Source of the DNA: Yoonia litorea
GTDB taxonomy: Bacteria; Pseudomonadota; Alphaproteobacteria; Rhodobacterales; Rhodobacteraceae
DNA length: 64,000 nt
Reading direction: 5' to 3'
Assembly (NCBI RefSeq): GCF_900114675.1
Contig: NZ_FOZM01000002.1
Coordinates: 496,001 to 560,000 of the forward strand
Position 1 is the first letter of the stretch. Every line of letters begins with the position of its first letter. This document shows, piece after piece, positions 26,886 to 36,380 of this stretch. A model generated the notes under the pieces. The model saw nothing but the letters and a program-made list of their open reading frames with translations, was not told the origin of the DNA and searched no databases. The position numbers were made by a program, and so were the translations under genes.

Positions 26886-28521
26886 CTTGGGACGCCTCGC
26901 GTTCGGCCATTTCGCGCAGTTTGGCGCGAATGATCTTTCCCGTTGTCGTCATTGGCATGTCTTCGACAAACCGGATTGCTCGTGGATATTCATAGGCTGC
27001 AAGCCGCGTTTTGACATGCAGCGCAATTTCATCGGCAAGCGCATTTGAACCGACTGTGCCATCTGCGAGCTTGAGATAGGCGCAGACAATACTGCCCCTG
27101 AGTGGATCGGGCATTCCGACCACACCAGCCATTTGGACCGCCGGATGGGTCAGCAAGCAGTCCTCGATCTCTGCAGGACCGATCCGGTAGCCACCAGAGC
27201 TGATGATATCATCATCCCGACCGATAAACCGGATACGGCCAGACGGCGTCTTGCAGCCTTTGTCACCTGTCAGCAGCCATTTGGCATCATCTATCTCGAC
27301 GAATTTCGACTCTGTCGCTTCCGAATTGTTCCAGTAACCCAGAAACATGACGGGGTCGGGCGCACGGACAGCGATGCTGCCCTCTTCGTCAATGTCGCAG
27401 ATTGCTTGCCGCGCCTCGTCGACAACGTCAACGTCATGCCCGGGAACGGCAAAACCCATCACCCCCGGTTCAGCGGGGGCGAGTGCCGCGCAGGATGAGA
27501 CGATCATATTGCATTCGGTCTGCCCGTAGAATTCGTTGATTGTGGTCCCAAAAACCTCCTGGCCCCAGGCGATCAGCTCTTTACCCAATGTCTCGCCGCC
27601 GCTTGCCACCGAGCGCATGGGGATCGGCCTTTCCGGTGTTTCCAAGCGCATCAACTTAAGAGCGGTTGGGGGTAGAAACGCATTTCGAATTCCTTCTTCG
27701 CGGATCAGATCGTAGGCTGCAGCGGCGGTAAACTTGCGAAACCGGCAGGCGACAACGGGAACCGCGTGGTACAGGGCGGGCATCATCACATCCAGCAATC
27801 CGCCAATCCAGGCCCAGTCTGCCGGTGTCCAGATTTTGTCACCGGGTTGCGGGAAGAAATCGTGGCTCATCTCCACACCCGGCAAATGCCCCAAAAGGAC
27901 ACGATGCGCATGTAATGCGCCTTTCGGCGCGCCGGTTGTGCCAGATGTGTAGATCAGGATTGCAGGATCATCTGCGACTGTGTCGACAGGCGAAAAGACG
28001 ACGGCATTCTCCGCGCAGGCGGTATGGTAATCCAGCGCACCGTGGTCTGCCCCATCGACTGAGAGAACCTGAGCCAGCTCCGGCAATGCATCGCGCATTG
28101 CCGCCAGCTTTGCCGCACCTGTGGCGTCAGTAATCACGACTTTCGTGCCTGAATCGCGCAACCTGTGAAGAAGCGCCTCTGGCCCGAATTGGGTGAAAAG
28201 TGGCAGCGAGATGCAGCCCATCTTCGTCACGGCGATATGCGCGACTGCCGTTTCAAAACGCTGCGGCAGGAGCACGGCAATCCGGTCGCCACGGTCCACA
28301 ACGCCAGCCAAGTGATTCGCGAGCCTGTTGGATGCATCCCGAAGTTGGACGAAGGAATAGACTGCCCGTGCTCCGGTTTCTGCAACGTCAATGACTGCGG
28401 TTTGGTCAGGCCGCGTTTCTGCGTGCCGGTCGCAAATGCTGACTCCAAGATTGTAACGCTCAGGGATGTCCCAGCGGAAGCCCTCGCGGGTCAGGGCGTA
28501 GGTATCGGCTTTAGTCAGCAT
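26881..28521 (-). CDS. Acyl-CoA synthetase (AMP-forming)
   Basis: 546 residues of the ANL superfamily. The phosphate-binding loop is ILIYTSGTTGAPKGALHAH, the adenine motif includes NEFYGQTECNM, the hinge region is WLLTGDKGCKTPSGRIRFIG, then RDDDIISSGGYRIGPAEIE, and the catalytic lysine lies in MPMTTTGKIIRAKLRE at the C terminus. The layout is closest to medium-chain/benzoate-type (ACSM-like) synthetases. It activates a carboxylic acid to its CoA thioester; substrate unknown. Confidence 0.94.
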   Translation of the reverse strand: MLTKADTYALTREGFRWDIPERYNLGVSICDRHAETRPDQTAVIDVAETGARAVYSFVQLRDASNRLANHLAGVVDRGDRIAVLLPQRFETAVAHIAVTKMGCISLPLFTQFGPEALLHRLRDSGTKVVITDATGAAKLAAMRDALPELAQVLSVDGADHGALDYHTACAENAVVFSPVDTVADDPAILIYTSGTTGAPKGALHAHRVLLGHLPGVEMSHDFFPQPGDKIWTPADWAWIGGLLDVMMPALYHAVPVVACRFRKFTAAAAYDLIREEGIRNAFLPPTALKLMRLETPERPIPMRSVASGGETLGKELIAWGQEVFGTTINEFYGQTECNMIVSSCAALAPAEPGVMGFAVPGHDVDVVDEARQAICDIDEEGSIAVRAPDPVMFLGYWNNSEATESKFVEIDDAKWLLTGDKGCKTPSGRIRFIGRDDDIISSGGYRIGPAEIEDCLLTHPAVQMAGVVGMPDPLRGSIVCAYLKLADGTVGSNALADEIALHVKTRLAAYEYPRAIRFVEDMPMTTTGKIIRAKLREMAEREASQD

Positions 28522-28904
28522 GCGGCCCAGTTGACCTCATATGCGTTTTTTCTGTCAATCGCCGATTCGCCTCTGTCAGGCTAAGTTGACACGAGTCCGG
28601 CCAACCCCCGACACAATCCCGCCACAGTTGCATATCGAGCCGATTTAAACCGAAAAAATTTGGCTTTGAATCCTGGGTCCCTTAAGCCCCATGCGGCAAA
28701 AGCATCGCCCTGTTTTTTATGGGGAAAACAGCAGTCAGGTTTTCAGTTTTGGCGATTTTTCGCCTGTATTAATCAATTTTGGCTTAAGTGAACATCCCGT
28801 TACACTGCCGTTCATCTAGCTAAGCGCATAAGATTATTGAGTATTCGGTACAGTGCCTGTTTGGCCGCGGTAATCAGTCAAGGACCACTCAGGAGGACAC
28901 CGCC
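28522..28904. other. AT-rich intergenic region upstream of the PepSY/two-component operon
   Basis: About 380 bases. It contains a short hairpin GGCGA-TTTT-TCGCC at 28751-28764 and a likely promoter at 28779-28806. No gene is seen. The acyl-CoA synthetase leader runs the other way from its left edge. Confidence 0.55.
28779..28806 (+). promoter_or_regulatory. Candidate promoter for the small gene / PepSY / two-component operon
   Basis: TTGGCT at 28779-28784, a 16-base spacer and TACACT at 28801-28806, about 100 bases before the first start codon. A consensus match by eye. Confidence 0.45.
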
Positions 28905-29096
28905 TTGCAGATTCAATTCACTCACGCCACGGCCACGTCGGAATGCGATGTGGATTCACACGAACAGACGACTTTGATCCACCTTGCCGATCGCCGACGT
29001 ACCAAGGATGATCGTTTCCCTGATGTTGATGATCTTCTTGAAAGGTTGACAGACGACACCGTAAATGTTGCCAATGGTCGGTATCGCGCGCGCTAG
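28905..29096 (+). CDS. Small acidic protein of unknown function
   Basis: 63 residues, TTG start with a strong CAGGAGG eight bases upstream, which is the main support. The protein is hydrophilic, with HEQTTLIHLADRRRTKDDRF and a following DVDDLLERLTDD acidic helix; no signal peptide. I do not recognise a family. It is the first gene after the promoter at 28779-28806 and lies 44 bases before the PepSY-like gene, so the two are probably co-transcribed. Confidence 0.55.
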   Translation: MQIQFTHATATSECDVDSHEQTTLIHLADRRRTKDDRFPDVDDLLERLTDDTVNVANGRYRAR

Positions 29097-29140
29097 GCGC
29101 GATTTTTGCGTGACCTGAGTAACGAGCTGACAGAGTAACT

Positions 29141-29623
29141 ATGATGAAGCCGCTGATCCTTGCTATAGCTGGACTTCTTGTCGCGTCGCAGAGTGTTGCT
29201 GACGTGACCGAGCTGTCACAGGCTGATTTGCGCGCCGCGATTGCCGCAGACAAGGCAATCCCGACGCGCGCTTTGGTGCGCGGCGTCGAAAACTACACCG
29301 GCGGCGAAGTTGTCGATATTCGTGCATTCATTGATGAGGATGTGTTGGTCTACCGCATCCTGTATCGTGGCACAGAAGGGTCGATTGAAACGCTTCTCGT
29401 AGATGGTGAGTCCGGCCGCGCTGTCAGCGGCGGTTCCTCGCTCGGTCAGGCTGTTGCGGCATATGTTGGGGCCAATCCGGGTAACGGAAACGCATTTGGT
29501 CGCAATAACGGTCGCAATAACGGTGTTGGCAACCGCGGGAACAGCGGTAACAATGGGCGTGGTAACAACAACCGTGGCGGCAATGGCGGCGGCGGTGGAA
29601 ACGGCGGCGGCCGCGACAGGTAA
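29141..29623 (+). CDS. PepSY-like secreted protein with Gly/Asn-rich tail
   Basis: 160 residues. A signal peptide ends about residue 20 (ASQSVA). A PepSY-like domain follows: two copies of a short helix-strand unit, with GGEVVDIRAFIDEDVLVYRI and TLLVDGESGRAV matching the usual pattern. The last 50 residues are Gly, Asn and Arg repeats (GRNN, GRGN), probably disordered. Small PepSY proteins often sit beside two-component systems and are thought to modulate sensing in the periplasm; that role here rests on the adjacent pair 51 bases downstream. Confidence 0.75.
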   Translation: MMKPLILAIAGLLVASQSVADVTELSQADLRAAIAADKAIPTRALVRGVENYTGGEVVDIRAFIDEDVLVYRILYRGTEGSIETLLVDGESGRAVSGGSSLGQAVAAYVGANPGNGNAFGRNNGRNNGVGNRGNSGNNGRGNNNRGGNGGGGGNGGGRDR

Positions 29624-29674
29624 AGCCTCACTCTCGCCCCACTTCTGCCATCCGCACCCATTAGTGATTCAATC

Positions 29675-30337
29675 ATGCGTGTACTTATAGCAGAAGACGA
29701 GCCAGTTCTGGCCAAACAGATCAAGACAGTCCTGGCGTCAGAGGGGCTGGCCGTTGATATCGCACCTGACGGTGCCGAAGCCCAGTTTCTGGGTGAAACC
29801 GAACCCTATGACATGATCATTCTCGATATCGGGCTGCCGATCAAAGACGGTCTGACCGTGCTGAAGGGATGGCGCAATGCCGGGATCGACACACCGGTCC
29901 TGCTTTTGACCGCGCGCAACGACTGGACGGATCGCGTGGACGGTCTGGATGCCGGCGCGGATGACTACGTCCCGAAACCGTTTCACATGGCAGAGCTTTC
30001 GGCACGGGTGCGTGCCATGATCCGGCGCAAGGTTGGGCAATCCAACCCGGTCTTCACAAAGAACGATGTCACGTTTGACAGCCGCAACAATCAGGTGATG
30101 GTCAGCGGCGTCCCCACCAACCTGACAGCGCAAGAGGTGGCAGTGCTGTCCTACCTCTTCCATAACTCAGGACGGTTGGTCTCGCGCACTGAACTGTCCC
30201 AGCATATCTACCAATATGATGGCGACCGCGACTCCAACACCATCGCAGTCTTTGTAAATCGTCTGCGCAAGAAACTCGGCAATGACTTGATCGAGACTGT
30301 TCGCGGACGCGGCTACGTGATCAAAGCAACTGCATGA
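29675..30337 (+). CDS. OmpR/PhoB-type response regulator
   Basis: 220 residues. The receiver domain has the acidic pocket EDEP at 7-10, phosphoacceptor Asp51 in MIILDIGLPIKDG and the switch lysine in VPKPFHM. The C-terminal winged helix shows ELSQHIYQYDGDRDSNTIAVFVNRLRKKLG with the recognition helix. It overlaps the sensor kinase gene by four bases (ATGA). No clear ribosome site precedes the ATG at 29675, so translation may depend on the upstream gene. Confidence 0.95.
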   Translation: MRVLIAEDEPVLAKQIKTVLASEGLAVDIAPDGAEAQFLGETEPYDMIILDIGLPIKDGLTVLKGWRNAGIDTPVLLLTARNDWTDRVDGLDAGADDYVPKPFHMAELSARVRAMIRRKVGQSNPVFTKNDVTFDSRNNQVMVSGVPTNLTAQEVAVLSYLFHNSGRLVSRTELSQHIYQYDGDRDSNTIAVFVNRLRKKLGNDLIETVRGRGYVIKATA

Positions 30338-31695
30338 GGTCGCTGCGCGCGCGCGCGGTCACCGCAGGCGTCATCTGGGCGGTTATCACCATTGTCTTGG
30401 GGCTAGCGGGCCTCACGACTTATCTCACTAGCCAATCCGAAGCACGTTTTATCGAACTCCTGCAAACCCGGCACACGCAGGCACTTGTCGCCGTGGCCAA
30501 CAGCGCCTCGTCGCCTGAGCAGATCGCCCGTGCAATCGGTGATCCCGTCTACCAAAGACCCTTCTCTGGACAGTATTGGCAGGCGGAAAGCCTTGATGGC
30601 GACCTGATCGTCTCGCCATCACTTGTTGATGGGCTTTTGCCGTTGCCCCCAGACCAGTTTGAAGGGCCGGGTACGCAGGAAATCGTCACCCCTGACGGTG
30701 AAGAGCTGATGATCATCGGCCAGTGGCTCACGATGGACGATGGTGAGTCCTGGTATGTGCAGGTGGCCTCATCGCTTGAAACCCTGCGCCAGGACGAGGC
30801 CGTGCTGCGCCAAAGCCTGTTCTTTGCGTTCGTGATCGTCGCAGTGATCGCCGTGGTCGGCGCTTTGGTTCAGGTCGCTGCGATGTTGCAACCGTTGAAT
30901 GCTCTGCGCGCTGACGTTGCGGCCAGATGGGAGCATGAGGAGGGGCTGCAAGTAACCGGCTACCCTGTTGAGGTTGCCCCCTTGGTCAATGATATCAACG
31001 GCCTGCTCGAGAGAAACCGCGATATCATTAAAGGCTCGCGCAAGCAGGCCGCAGACCTCGCCCATGCGATCAAGACACCTGCCGCAATCATGCGCAATGA
31101 GTTGGAACAGCTTCAGGTCGCTGGACGGGATGTGACCGATGCACTGGCGGCACTCGACCGGCTTGATGCGCAGTTGCAAAGATCTCTTGCACGGATGCGG
31201 GCGGACGGAGGCGATAGCTCCGTCGGTGTCATTACGAACCTCGACACGTCATTGGGGCGGATGCAACGCGCGTTTACGGCTTTGGCACGCAACGCGGGAC
31301 GACAGTTTTCTGCAGACGTCCCCGAGGGTCTTCGTGTGCGCATGGACCAAAGCGACCTTGAGGAGGTCATCGGCAACATCCTAGACAACGCCATGAAATG
31401 GTCAAACAGCGCCTTTCGCCTTGAAGCGGAGCGGACAGATGACCCGGCTGTGCGCATCATAATTTCTGACGACGGTCCCGGCGTTCCCGAGGAAGAATTG
31501 GGCTCAGTCCTGCGCAGCGGTGAACGTCTTGACCAAAGCAAGCCCGGCACAGGTTTGGGACTGGCGATCGCGTCGGATCTCGTCACCGCCTATGGCGGAA
31601 CCATTGCACTAGGCCGGTCTGAAGATTTGGGTGGGCTGATGGTATCGCTCAACCTGCCGGTTCCCGGTGGCCCCAAACTGGCCAAATCAACCTAA
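30334..31695 (+). CDS. Sensor histidine kinase
   Basis: 453 residues with two membrane segments (about 10-30 and 160-185) enclosing a periplasmic domain of about 130 residues. The HisKA motif DLAHAIKTP places the phosphorylated histidine at 244, the N box is in VIGNILDNAMKWS, and the G boxes are SDDGPGVPEEEL and GTGLGLAI. It is a typical PhoQ/EnvZ-like kinase. Its partner is the overlapping response regulator; the periplasmic signal is unknown. It overlaps the convergent TIGR01620 gene by four bases. Confidence 0.95.
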   Translation: MRSLRARAVTAGVIWAVITIVLGLAGLTTYLTSQSEARFIELLQTRHTQALVAVANSASSPEQIARAIGDPVYQRPFSGQYWQAESLDGDLIVSPSLVDGLLPLPPDQFEGPGTQEIVTPDGEELMIIGQWLTMDDGESWYVQVASSLETLRQDEAVLRQSLFFAFVIVAVIAVVGALVQVAAMLQPLNALRADVAARWEHEEGLQVTGYPVEVAPLVNDINGLLERNRDIIKGSRKQAADLAHAIKTPAAIMRNELEQLQVAGRDVTDALAALDRLDAQLQRSLARMRADGGDSSVGVITNLDTSLGRMQRAFTALARNAGRQFSADVPEGLRVRMDQSDLEEVIGNILDNAMKWSNSAFRLEAERTDDPAVRIIISDDGPGVPEEELGSVLRSGERLDQSKPGTGLGLAIASDLVTAYGGTIALGRSEDLGGLMVSLNLPVPGGPKLAKST

Positions 31696-32690
31696 CGCGC
31701 AGAGGTCTTTGCAAATAGACCGGTCAATGCACGACCGACCAGACCACTGACGCTTGGCCGCCTGGCCTGTTGGAAGGCGATCGGGCGGCAGACCTCCATC
31801 GCCGCTACGCCGACGCGCGCGGTCAACGCACCATTGACGACACCTTCGCCAAACCGTCGCGAGACCTTCGACAAGACGCCACCGCCGGCCACCGAACTGA
31901 TCAGATCGTCGCCCACAGCCACAGCACCGGTGGCCACGAGGTGCGACAGGACACTGCGCGTCAGACGCCAACTGCCCAATGTGCCTGAGCGCCCGCCGTA
32001 GATTTCAGCAATACGCCGGATCATCCGCAGATTGGCTGTAAGCGCCGTAAAGACGTCTGCCAAAGCCAGCGGCACGACGGCTGTGACTGTGGCGACCTGC
32101 CGTGCTGCAGCCTCCACCTCGCGCTGCGCGCGCACGTCAAGCGGCGCAAGGATGGTGGACTCTACCAGACCCAACAGCCCATCGGCATCCAGAACATCCA
32201 GCTGCCGCTCTTTGAACGCCTGACGTCCCCACCGTGTGTCGTCCCGATTGGCATAAAGGGCCTCAACATCTGCAACGACGCGCCGCGCCTTGCCAAGGTC
32301 GTCACTTGCCAAAGCGTCCACGGCATCGCTTTGAATGCGATCAAGTTTCCGCAAGCGGCCAAAGGCCGCCAGTTCACGCAATCCGATCACAGCAAGGATC
32401 AGGATCAAAAGCCCGATCAGCCCTGTCGCGATGGCGCCTAGCAAAGGCGACCGCTCTAGAAGCCCCGTCACATAGTCCCACGCCGCCAGTGAAACCACGA
32501 AAGCCAGAAGACTGACCGCGACAGCCCAAAACCAGCGCACCAAGGGCGACGGTCGCTTGGCTGCGACCGCAGCGACCTTTTCCATCGCTGCTGTGCCGCC
32601 GCCGGGATGGTCATCTGCAATGGCCGGTGCAAGCTCGGGCTGTGCCGCGTTGCTTTCCTCAAGATCAATCAGGACAGGACCACGGCTCAT
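31692..32690 (-). CDS. TIGR01620 / YcjF-type DUF697 membrane protein
   Basis: 332 residues. A soluble acidic N terminus is followed by two hydrophobic segments around 53-73 and 83-105 (LLGAIATGLIGLLILILAVI). The C-terminal DUF697-like region has VPLALADVFTALTANLRMIRRIAEIYGGR. It follows the YcjX gene with a four-base overlap, the usual pairing in proteobacteria. The pair is linked to envelope stress in some species; no precise function is known. Confidence 0.9.
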   Translation of the reverse strand: MSRGPVLIDLEESNAAQPELAPAIADDHPGGGTAAMEKVAAVAAKRPSPLVRWFWAVAVSLLAFVVSLAAWDYVTGLLERSPLLGAIATGLIGLLILILAVIGLRELAAFGRLRKLDRIQSDAVDALASDDLGKARRVVADVEALYANRDDTRWGRQAFKERQLDVLDADGLLGLVESTILAPLDVRAQREVEAAARQVATVTAVVPLALADVFTALTANLRMIRRIAEIYGGRSGTLGSWRLTRSVLSHLVATGAVAVGDDLISSVAGGGVLSKVSRRFGEGVVNGALTARVGVAAMEVCRPIAFQQARRPSVSGLVGRALTGLFAKTSAR

Positions 32691-34099
32691 AGGCGATCTC
32701 CCAACAGGAACTGGGCCGCTTTATCCAGTCTGATATGCGGTGGACCATCACCCGGTTTGCGCGTCAACGGTGCTGGCGCAAATCGCATGATGCTGTAGTC
32801 CGCGTTGAGCCACTTGTCTTCACCTGCGCGCGCTGGCGACAAAAGCTGCGCGGGATCTTGCGGCAGATCACCGGGATAAAACGCCGCTTGTTTTCCGCTC
32901 TCAAGCAGTCGCCCACGCACCACGTCCAGCGTGTTGCCTTCATGGGTCACCTGATCTTCGACGGTTGTGCGCAATGCTGCAATCGACATCGCCGCAGTCT
33001 GCGCTCCGGCAAAGTCGGCCCGATCCTTGGCCTCTCGCAAAAGCGCCTGTGTGATCGCTGTCAGTTGCGGGTGCTGACTGTGATGGAGGTGATCCGCCTT
33101 CGTCGCAGCAAACAGGATCTTCTCGACACGGCGGCCCTGAAAAATGCGGGTCAGGAAATCGTTTCGCCCCACCCGAAAAGCGCCAAGGATACCCGCCATC
33201 GCATTGCGCAAATCGTCAAGCGCGGCAGGACCTGCGTGAATAGCGCCCAGCACATCGACAAGGACAATCTGCCTGTCGATCTTTGCAAAGTGATCACGGA
33301 AGAACGGCTTTACGATATTGCGTTTGTAGCTTTCAAAGCGCCGTTCAAACTCGCGCGCCAGCGATCCGCGCGGCGCATTTGCGGCGGGGAGTGGCGCAAA
33401 GGTCAAGACAGGCGAACCGGCAAGATCGCCAGGCATCAAGAACCGTCCGGGCGAGCAGTCAGAGAACCCTGCCTCGCGGGACTTCCGCAGATATTCAGTG
33501 TAGCGCTCTGACAAAACCTGCGCTTCTTCCTCGCGCAGCGGTGCCGCCGGATCAAGCCCAGCAAGCAATGCGACATAATCCTGCCCGCCCGGGCGTTTGG
33601 GCGCGCGGGCCAAAGCATCTGCTGACCACGCATCGTAGGATTGATCCAACAGCGCAAGATCAAGCAACCACTCTCCGGGGTAGTCCACAATGTCGATATG
33701 CACGGTGCGCGGGCCGGAAATTCCACCAAGCAAACCGCTGGGTTGCAATCGCAAGGAAAGCCGCAGTTCGCTGATCGCACGGGTGCCTTCAGGCCAGTAG
33801 GGCGTAGCCGAGGTGAGGGCATCCAGATGCGCCTCAAACGGAAAGCGTGGCAACGTATCGTCAGGCTGAGGCTGCAGATAGGCTGTCTGTATCGCGCCGC
33901 TCGCGGCAGCATGCAGTTGCGGCATCCGGCCCCGATCCATCAGGTTCGCCACCAATGATGTGATAAACACCGTCTTTCCCGCACGTGACAGCCCTGTCAC
34001 ACCAAGCCGGATGACAGGCTCACTGAAAGGCGCCGTCAGCGTGTCGCTCACGCCTTCAACGGTGCGAAATATCTGATCTGCAATACTGGCAATCACCAC
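32687..34099 (-). CDS. YcjX/DUF463 P-loop GTPase-like protein
   Basis: 470 residues. The Walker A loop GLSRAGKTVFITSL lies near residue 35, followed by DRGRMPQL. The middle has VHIDIVDYPGEWLLDLALLD, and the C-terminal part ILFAATKADHLHH gives the TKAD nucleotide-specificity motif. The family is a predicted GTPase working with the adjacent DUF697 protein. ATG at 34099; the upstream region is shared with the divergent WecA-type gene. Confidence 0.92.
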   Translation of the reverse strand: MVIASIADQIFRTVEGVSDTLTAPFSEPVIRLGVTGLSRAGKTVFITSLVANLMDRGRMPQLHAAASGAIQTAYLQPQPDDTLPRFPFEAHLDALTSATPYWPEGTRAISELRLSLRLQPSGLLGGISGPRTVHIDIVDYPGEWLLDLALLDQSYDAWSADALARAPKRPGGQDYVALLAGLDPAAPLREEEAQVLSERYTEYLRKSREAGFSDCSPGRFLMPGDLAGSPVLTFAPLPAANAPRGSLAREFERRFESYKRNIVKPFFRDHFAKIDRQIVLVDVLGAIHAGPAALDDLRNAMAGILGAFRVGRNDFLTRIFQGRRVEKILFAATKADHLHHSQHPQLTAITQALLREAKDRADFAGAQTAAMSIAALRTTVEDQVTHEGNTLDVVRGRLLESGKQAAFYPGDLPQDPAQLLSPARAGEDKWLNADYSIMRFAPAPLTRKPGDGPPHIRLDKAAQFLLGDRL

Positions 34100-34432
34100 T
34101 GCACTATCCTTTACCGGGTCTGAACGAAGATAGGGACGCGCGCCCGCAATGTGTAGGGATTGGTTTTTGCAAAGACACTAGTGACTAAACCAACTCGACC
34201 GAAGCACATGCCCTCCCTGTCCACCTCGGCCAGCCGGTTCTTTTTTGTTTTCGGGTCGAAGTGCTGCGGGAAGCCGGGGTGTTCTTTTGGGAATTACGCC
34301 GATGGCGTGACGTAGATGGCACCATACCGCACGACAACTCTGCCGATCTTTCCAGCCATTGACCTCAACTTTCCTGCACACTACTCCGCTTGGTGATGGG
34401 ATTGACCGCGCGACGCAGGCGGAAAGAGATTT
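34100..34432. other. Intergenic region between divergent ycjX-type and WecA-type genes
   Basis: About 330 bases. It holds the candidate promoter at 34359-34387 for the WecA-type gene. No other gene or repeat is supported; a long minus-strand frame from 34807 to 34178 runs antisense into the WecA-type gene and looks spurious. Confidence 0.5.
34359..34387 (+). promoter_or_regulatory. Candidate promoter of the WecA-type gene
   Basis: TTGACC at 34359-34364, a 17-base spacer and TACTCC at 34382-34387, about 45 bases before the ATG at 34433. Confidence 0.5.
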
Positions 34433-35533
34433 ATGCAGAAAATCATCGCCGATTATGGTGCGACGATCAGCGGCACGGTTTTGCTGGCGTTCGGACTCTG
34501 CCTCGTGCTTGTCCTGCTCAAGCATCGCATTCCACGTCTGATGGGCCGTCCGGCCGATATCAAGGCCGTGCAATCGGCGCATAATCGCTTGACCCCGCGC
34601 GTCGGCGGGATTGCGATCTTTGGCGCTTTCGCCTTGACGCTGGCCTATCTTGCACCGCTTGACGTGCCCTACATCGGTATTCTGGCGGCGGCGTTTTTCC
34701 TCTTTGCTGTGGGGCTTGCCGAGGATCTTGGCTTTGATGTGTCGCCACGAAAACGGATTGCAGCAGCAGGCGTGGCGAGCCTTGTTGCAATCATGCTGCT
34801 GGGCCAATGGCTGTTGCGCACAGATATCCCGTTTCTCGACCCTTTGCTCGCGTTCTGGCCCGTTGGCGTGGCGCTGACACTGCTTTTGACCGTTGGCATT
34901 GCAAACGGATTCAACCTGATTGACGGCGTCAATGGTCTGGCGGCGCTTGCCGGGGTCGTCGCGGCCGTTTCACTCGCTAAGATTGCAAGCAAGGTCGGCT
35001 ATATGCCAATTTCCTATTTGTCGTTGGTTCTGGCGGCGAGCCTGATCGGGTTTCTTTTGCTCAATTACCCGTTTGGCCTGATCTTTCTTGGTGACGCAGG
35101 CGCCTATACGATCGGATTTGTATTGTCGTGGTTCGGCATCGCCTTGCTGGCTGTTGCGCCTGAGGTGTCTCCTTGGGCGGTTCTCTTGTTATTCTTCTGG
35201 CCTGTCGCAGATACGCTGCTGGCGATCTACCGGCGCGTCAGGCGCAAGGGTGACGCGATGGCGCCGGATCGTCTGCATGTTCACCAGATGGTCATGCGGG
35301 CACTTGAGATTTGTTGGATCGGACGGAAACGGCGGCACATTTCCAACCCTCTGACGACACTGGTGCTCGCACCTTTTGTGATCGCGCCGCCGCTGGTTGG
35401 CGTCCTGATGTGGGATGACAGTTTTCGTGCCTTCCTGAGTGTCATCGCGTTTTGCACGCTATTTGCAACGTCCTACACGCTCGCTGGCGCCTTTATCCGC
35501 CGCTTTCGGCGGCAGATGGGTCTTGGCCGCTGA
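34433..35533 (+). CDS. WecA/MraY-type undecaprenyl-phosphate sugar-phosphate transferase
   Basis: 366 residues, about ten membrane segments. Family motifs are HNRLTPRVGGIAIFG near residue 50, the loop with EDLGFDVSPRKR, NGFNLIDGVNGLAAL, and FLGDAGAYTIGF, which together form the Mg-binding active site; RLHVHQMVMR is the histidine loop. It transfers a sugar phosphate (often GlcNAc or related) from UDP-sugar to undecaprenyl phosphate at the start of polysaccharide synthesis. That may feed the same envelope polysaccharide served by the Wza-like gene. The exact sugar cannot be read from sequence. Confidence 0.92.
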   Translation: MQKIIADYGATISGTVLLAFGLCLVLVLLKHRIPRLMGRPADIKAVQSAHNRLTPRVGGIAIFGAFALTLAYLAPLDVPYIGILAAAFFLFAVGLAEDLGFDVSPRKRIAAAGVASLVAIMLLGQWLLRTDIPFLDPLLAFWPVGVALTLLLTVGIANGFNLIDGVNGLAALAGVVAAVSLAKIASKVGYMPISYLSLVLAASLIGFLLLNYPFGLIFLGDAGAYTIGFVLSWFGIALLAVAPEVSPWAVLLLFFWPVADTLLAIYRRVRRKGDAMAPDRLHVHQMVMRALEICWIGRKRRHISNPLTTLVLAPFVIAPPLVGVLMWDDSFRAFLSVIAFCTLFATSYTLAGAFIRRFRRQMGLGR

Positions 35534-35603
35534 AAGCCCCGGTCACGCCTTGGCGGGGTGGGGAGGGATTGATTTTGCCAATGCCTCCGCCTAAGCCCGG
35601 ACC

Positions 35604-36371
35604 ATGCCTCGCTACGCTTTACTTGTCGAATATCATGGCGCGCCTTTCGCCGGCTGGCAGCGCCAGAAGGACCAGCCTTCGGTGCAGGGGGCGATTGAGA
35701 CAGCACTGGCAAAGCTTGAACCGCGTGAGCACACGATCGCTGCGGCGGGGCGCACAGATGCTGGCGTGCATGCGACCGGACAGGTCGCGCATTGCGATCT
35801 GCAAAAGGATTGGGACCCGTTCCGGCTGTCAGAGGCACTGAATTATCACCTTAAACCGCATCCGGTTGCGATCCTGAAAGCGGCTTTCGTTGATGAAGAC
35901 TGGCACGCCCGTTTTTCTGCTGTTGAGCGCCAATATCTGTTCAAACTGATCAGCCGCCGCGCGCCGCTGACGTCAGAGGCAGGTCAGATGTGGCGGGTGA
36001 ACCACCCGCTTGATCTTGCGGCCATGCAGGCGGGGGCTGACTATCTGCTGGGCGAGCATGACTTTACCACGTTTCGGTCAACGATCTGTCAGGCCAAGAG
36101 CCCGGTCAAAACGCTCGATGAGTTGCGCATCGCCTCCAAGCCACGGCCCCACGGCGTCGAGTTCCATTTCCACGTCAGGGCGCGCTCGTTCCTGCACAAT
36201 CAGGTCCGCAGCTTTGTCGGCACACTTGAGCGTGTCGGCGCAGGGGCATGGGCACCTGAAGACGTCAAAACCGCCCTGGAGGCCAGAGACCGCAGCGCCT
36301 GCGGACCGGTCAGCCCGCCGCAGGGGCTTTACCTTGCAAATGTGCGCTACCCGGACGACCCGTTTTCCTGA
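35604..36371 (+). CDS. truA: tRNA pseudouridine(38-40) synthase
   Basis: 255 residues. The catalytic Asp52 lies in [21 protein letters not shown]-type conserved segments follow: [12 protein letters not shown] and [20 protein letters not shown], then [14 protein letters not shown]. It converts U38-U40 of many tRNAs to pseudouridine. Normal length. It lies 70 bases after the WecA-type gene; the convergent DUF3726 gene begins nine bases after its stop. Confidence 0.97.
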   Translation: MPRYALLVEYHGAPFAGWQRQKDQPSVQGAIETALAKLEPREHTIAAAGRTDAGVHATGQVAHCDLQKDWDPFRLSEALNYHLKPHPVAILKAAFVDEDWHARFSAVERQYLFKLISRRAPLTSEAGQMWRVNHPLDLAAMQAGADYLLGEHDFTTFRSTICQAKSPVKTLDELRIASKPRPHGVEFHFHVRARSFLHNQVRSFVGTLERVGAGAWAPEDVKTALEARDRSACGPVSPPQGLYLANVRYPDDPFS

Positions 36372-36380
36372 CGATGCCAG

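Noticed and set aside
34178..34807. Minus-strand frame of about 209 codons over the WecA-type promoter region
   Set aside because: It overlaps the clear WecA-type gene start and has a His/Arg/Gln-rich low-quality translation with no ribosome site.
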